A stretch of 64,000 nt of DNA from assembly GCA_020723325.1 (NCBI GenBank), contig DYJD01000012.1:22186-86185 (forward strand), written 5' to 3'. The DNA comes from Desulfosudis oleivorans. GTDB lineage: Bacteria; Desulfobacterota; Desulfobacteria; Desulfobacterales; SURF-7. The notes below the pieces were generated by a model. The model saw only the letters and a list, made by a program, of their open reading frames with translations, was not told where the DNA came from and searched no databases. Numbering within the stretch: position 1 is the stretch's first letter; each line of letters begins with the position of its first letter. Below, in pieces: positions 63,460 to 64,000 of the stretch. The position numbers and the translations under genes are program-made.

Positions 63460-64000
63460 ATGCGCTTTTTATCTTCGATTTGTAAATTTGCAATCGTTCT
63501 TCAGTTCTTAATTTTTACAATAATTTTAACATGTTCATATGGCATTGCCGCTCAAATAACATTGGCTTGGAATCAGAGTCCGGATCCAAGTGTAAGCGGG
63601 TATCGGCTTTTCCAACGCAAAGCAAACCAGAATTATGATTATTCAAATCCGATCTTTACTGGCACCACAACACGATTTCTTGCCGACCTGAATGAAAGCG
63701 CAACCTATTATTTTGTTGTCAGGGCTTACAATTATATCGGAATTGAAAGCCTGAATTCCAATGAAGTCAGCTATACGAATATCCTGCCGGTACCAGGCAA
63801 TACATCCGGTACTGGTTCAGGCACGGCCACGGGCACGCCCGCCGGCACGGCCTCCGGCACTGGTTCAGGCACGGCCACCGGCACGCCCGCCGGCACAGCC
63901 TCCGGCACTGGTTCTGGCACGGCCACCGGCACGCCCGCCGGCACAGCCTCCGGCACTGGTTCAGGCACGGCCACCGGCACGCCCGCCGGCACAGCCTCCG
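63460..64000 (+). CDS. secreted FN3-domain protein with Thr/Gly/Ser repeats, 3' end outside window
   Basis: The frame runs from ATG 63460 (AGGA nine bases before) to the window end without a stop, at least 180 codons. A signal peptide (about 30 residues, cleavage near I-A-A-Q) is followed by one fibronectin type III domain: L-A-W-N-Q-S-P-D-P-S-V-S-G-Y-R-L at the start and T-Y-Y-F-V-V-R-A-Y-N in the strand F region. The rest is a repeat of 16 aa (GTGSGTATGTPAGTAS). It is likely exported or surface-exposed; such S/T-rich runs often link domains or carry glycans. The anchor lies beyond the window. Confidence 0.8.
   Translation, partial: MRFLSSICKFAIVLQFLIFTIILTCSYGIAAQITLAWNQSPDPSVSGYRLFQRKANQNYDYSNPIFTGTTTRFLADLNESATYYFVVRAYNYIGIESLNSNEVSYTNILPVPGNTSGTGSGTATGTPAGTASGTGSGTATGTPAGTASGTGSGTATGTPAGTASGTGSGTATGTPAGTAS
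63808..63999. repeat. 48-bp tandem repeat (four units)
   Basis: Four exact-length 48-bp units (63808, 63856, 63904, 63952) with only a few base changes, each coding GTGSGTATGTPAGTAS. More copies may lie past the end. Confidence 0.92.

Noticed and set aside
63808..63999. CRISPR array
   Set aside because: Units are contiguous, 48 bp, near identical and in frame as protein repeats; there are no unique spacers and no cas genes.

Overview
The window looks like a chromosomal stretch of a strictly anaerobic, Sec-decoding bacterium of the Desulfobacterota (sulfate-reducer-like deltaproteobacteria). The reasons are several acyl-CoA dehydrogenases with their own ETF, a tungsten aldehyde:ferredoxin oxidoreductase (AOR) beside an HdrA/MvhD flavoprotein, DUF362 and ferredoxin-nitroreductase proteins, sigma-54 control, an exosortase-type anchor and intergenic GGTATC/GGGGTC satellites. 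No 16S or tRNA gene was seen, so the placement is inference.

Layout. 1-4.4 kb: AT-rich accessory DNA with a methyltransferase pair, a UGA-containing C-GCAxxG-C-C gene, a truncated tolB, a PIN toxin-antitoxin pair and a group II intron-like remnant. 4.4-15.2 kb: PAS/LuxR regulator, acyl-CoA dehydrogenase, then AOR - FeS protein - HdrA/HdrA/MvhD fusion with a UGA at codon 63, then a second PIN pair. 15.2-29.3 kb: a 1740-aa exonuclease-RecQ-UvrD fusion, a lipoprotein amidohydrolase, PilZ, an MBL hydrolase, and a mobile-element scar (RHS fragment cut by an IS21 remnant, itself cut by a REP-type transposase element), then a Cys-cluster protein and an exosortase-sorted protein. 29.6-34.9 kb: thioesterase, groESL, etfBA. 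34.9-45.3 kb: a fatty-acid/hydroxyacyl-CoA operon with phosphatase, two acyl-CoA dehydrogenases, TetR, an APH-type kinase, 3-hydroxyacyl-CoA dehydrogenase, DUF362, ferredoxin-nitroreductase and patatin. 45.3-47.8 kb: two tandem outer-membrane barrel paralogues. 47.8-52.7 kb (minus strand): an operon starting with a dual-CxxC selenoprotein and running through truA, HD-GYP, HDOD, MBL and a ketopantoate-reductase-like gene. 52.8-56.2 kb: argJ, a pseudouridine synthase and a UDP-sugar dehydrogenase. 56.2-62.7 kb (minus strand): a GlrK-QseG-GlrR-like sigma-54 signalling operon continuing into FlgT-like, GNA1162-like and CsgG-like envelope genes. The right edge has a sigma-54 promoter, a small Arg-rich gene and an FN3 protein with 48-bp repeats running off the end.

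The main discovery is three genes that ordinary gene calling splits or misses, each with an in-frame UGA where relatives carry Cys or where a named (seleno)protein family is expected. Each UGA is followed by a hairpin that fits the bacterial SECIS model (stem 7-10 bp, G in the first two loop bases, loop 23-27 nt after UGA). The second notable system is a split ACAD10/11-like set (kinase plus dehydrogenase plus 3-hydroxyacyl-CoA dehydrogenase) that could process 4-hydroxyacyl-CoAs. The third is the sigma-54 signalling operon with a candidate target promoter beside it.
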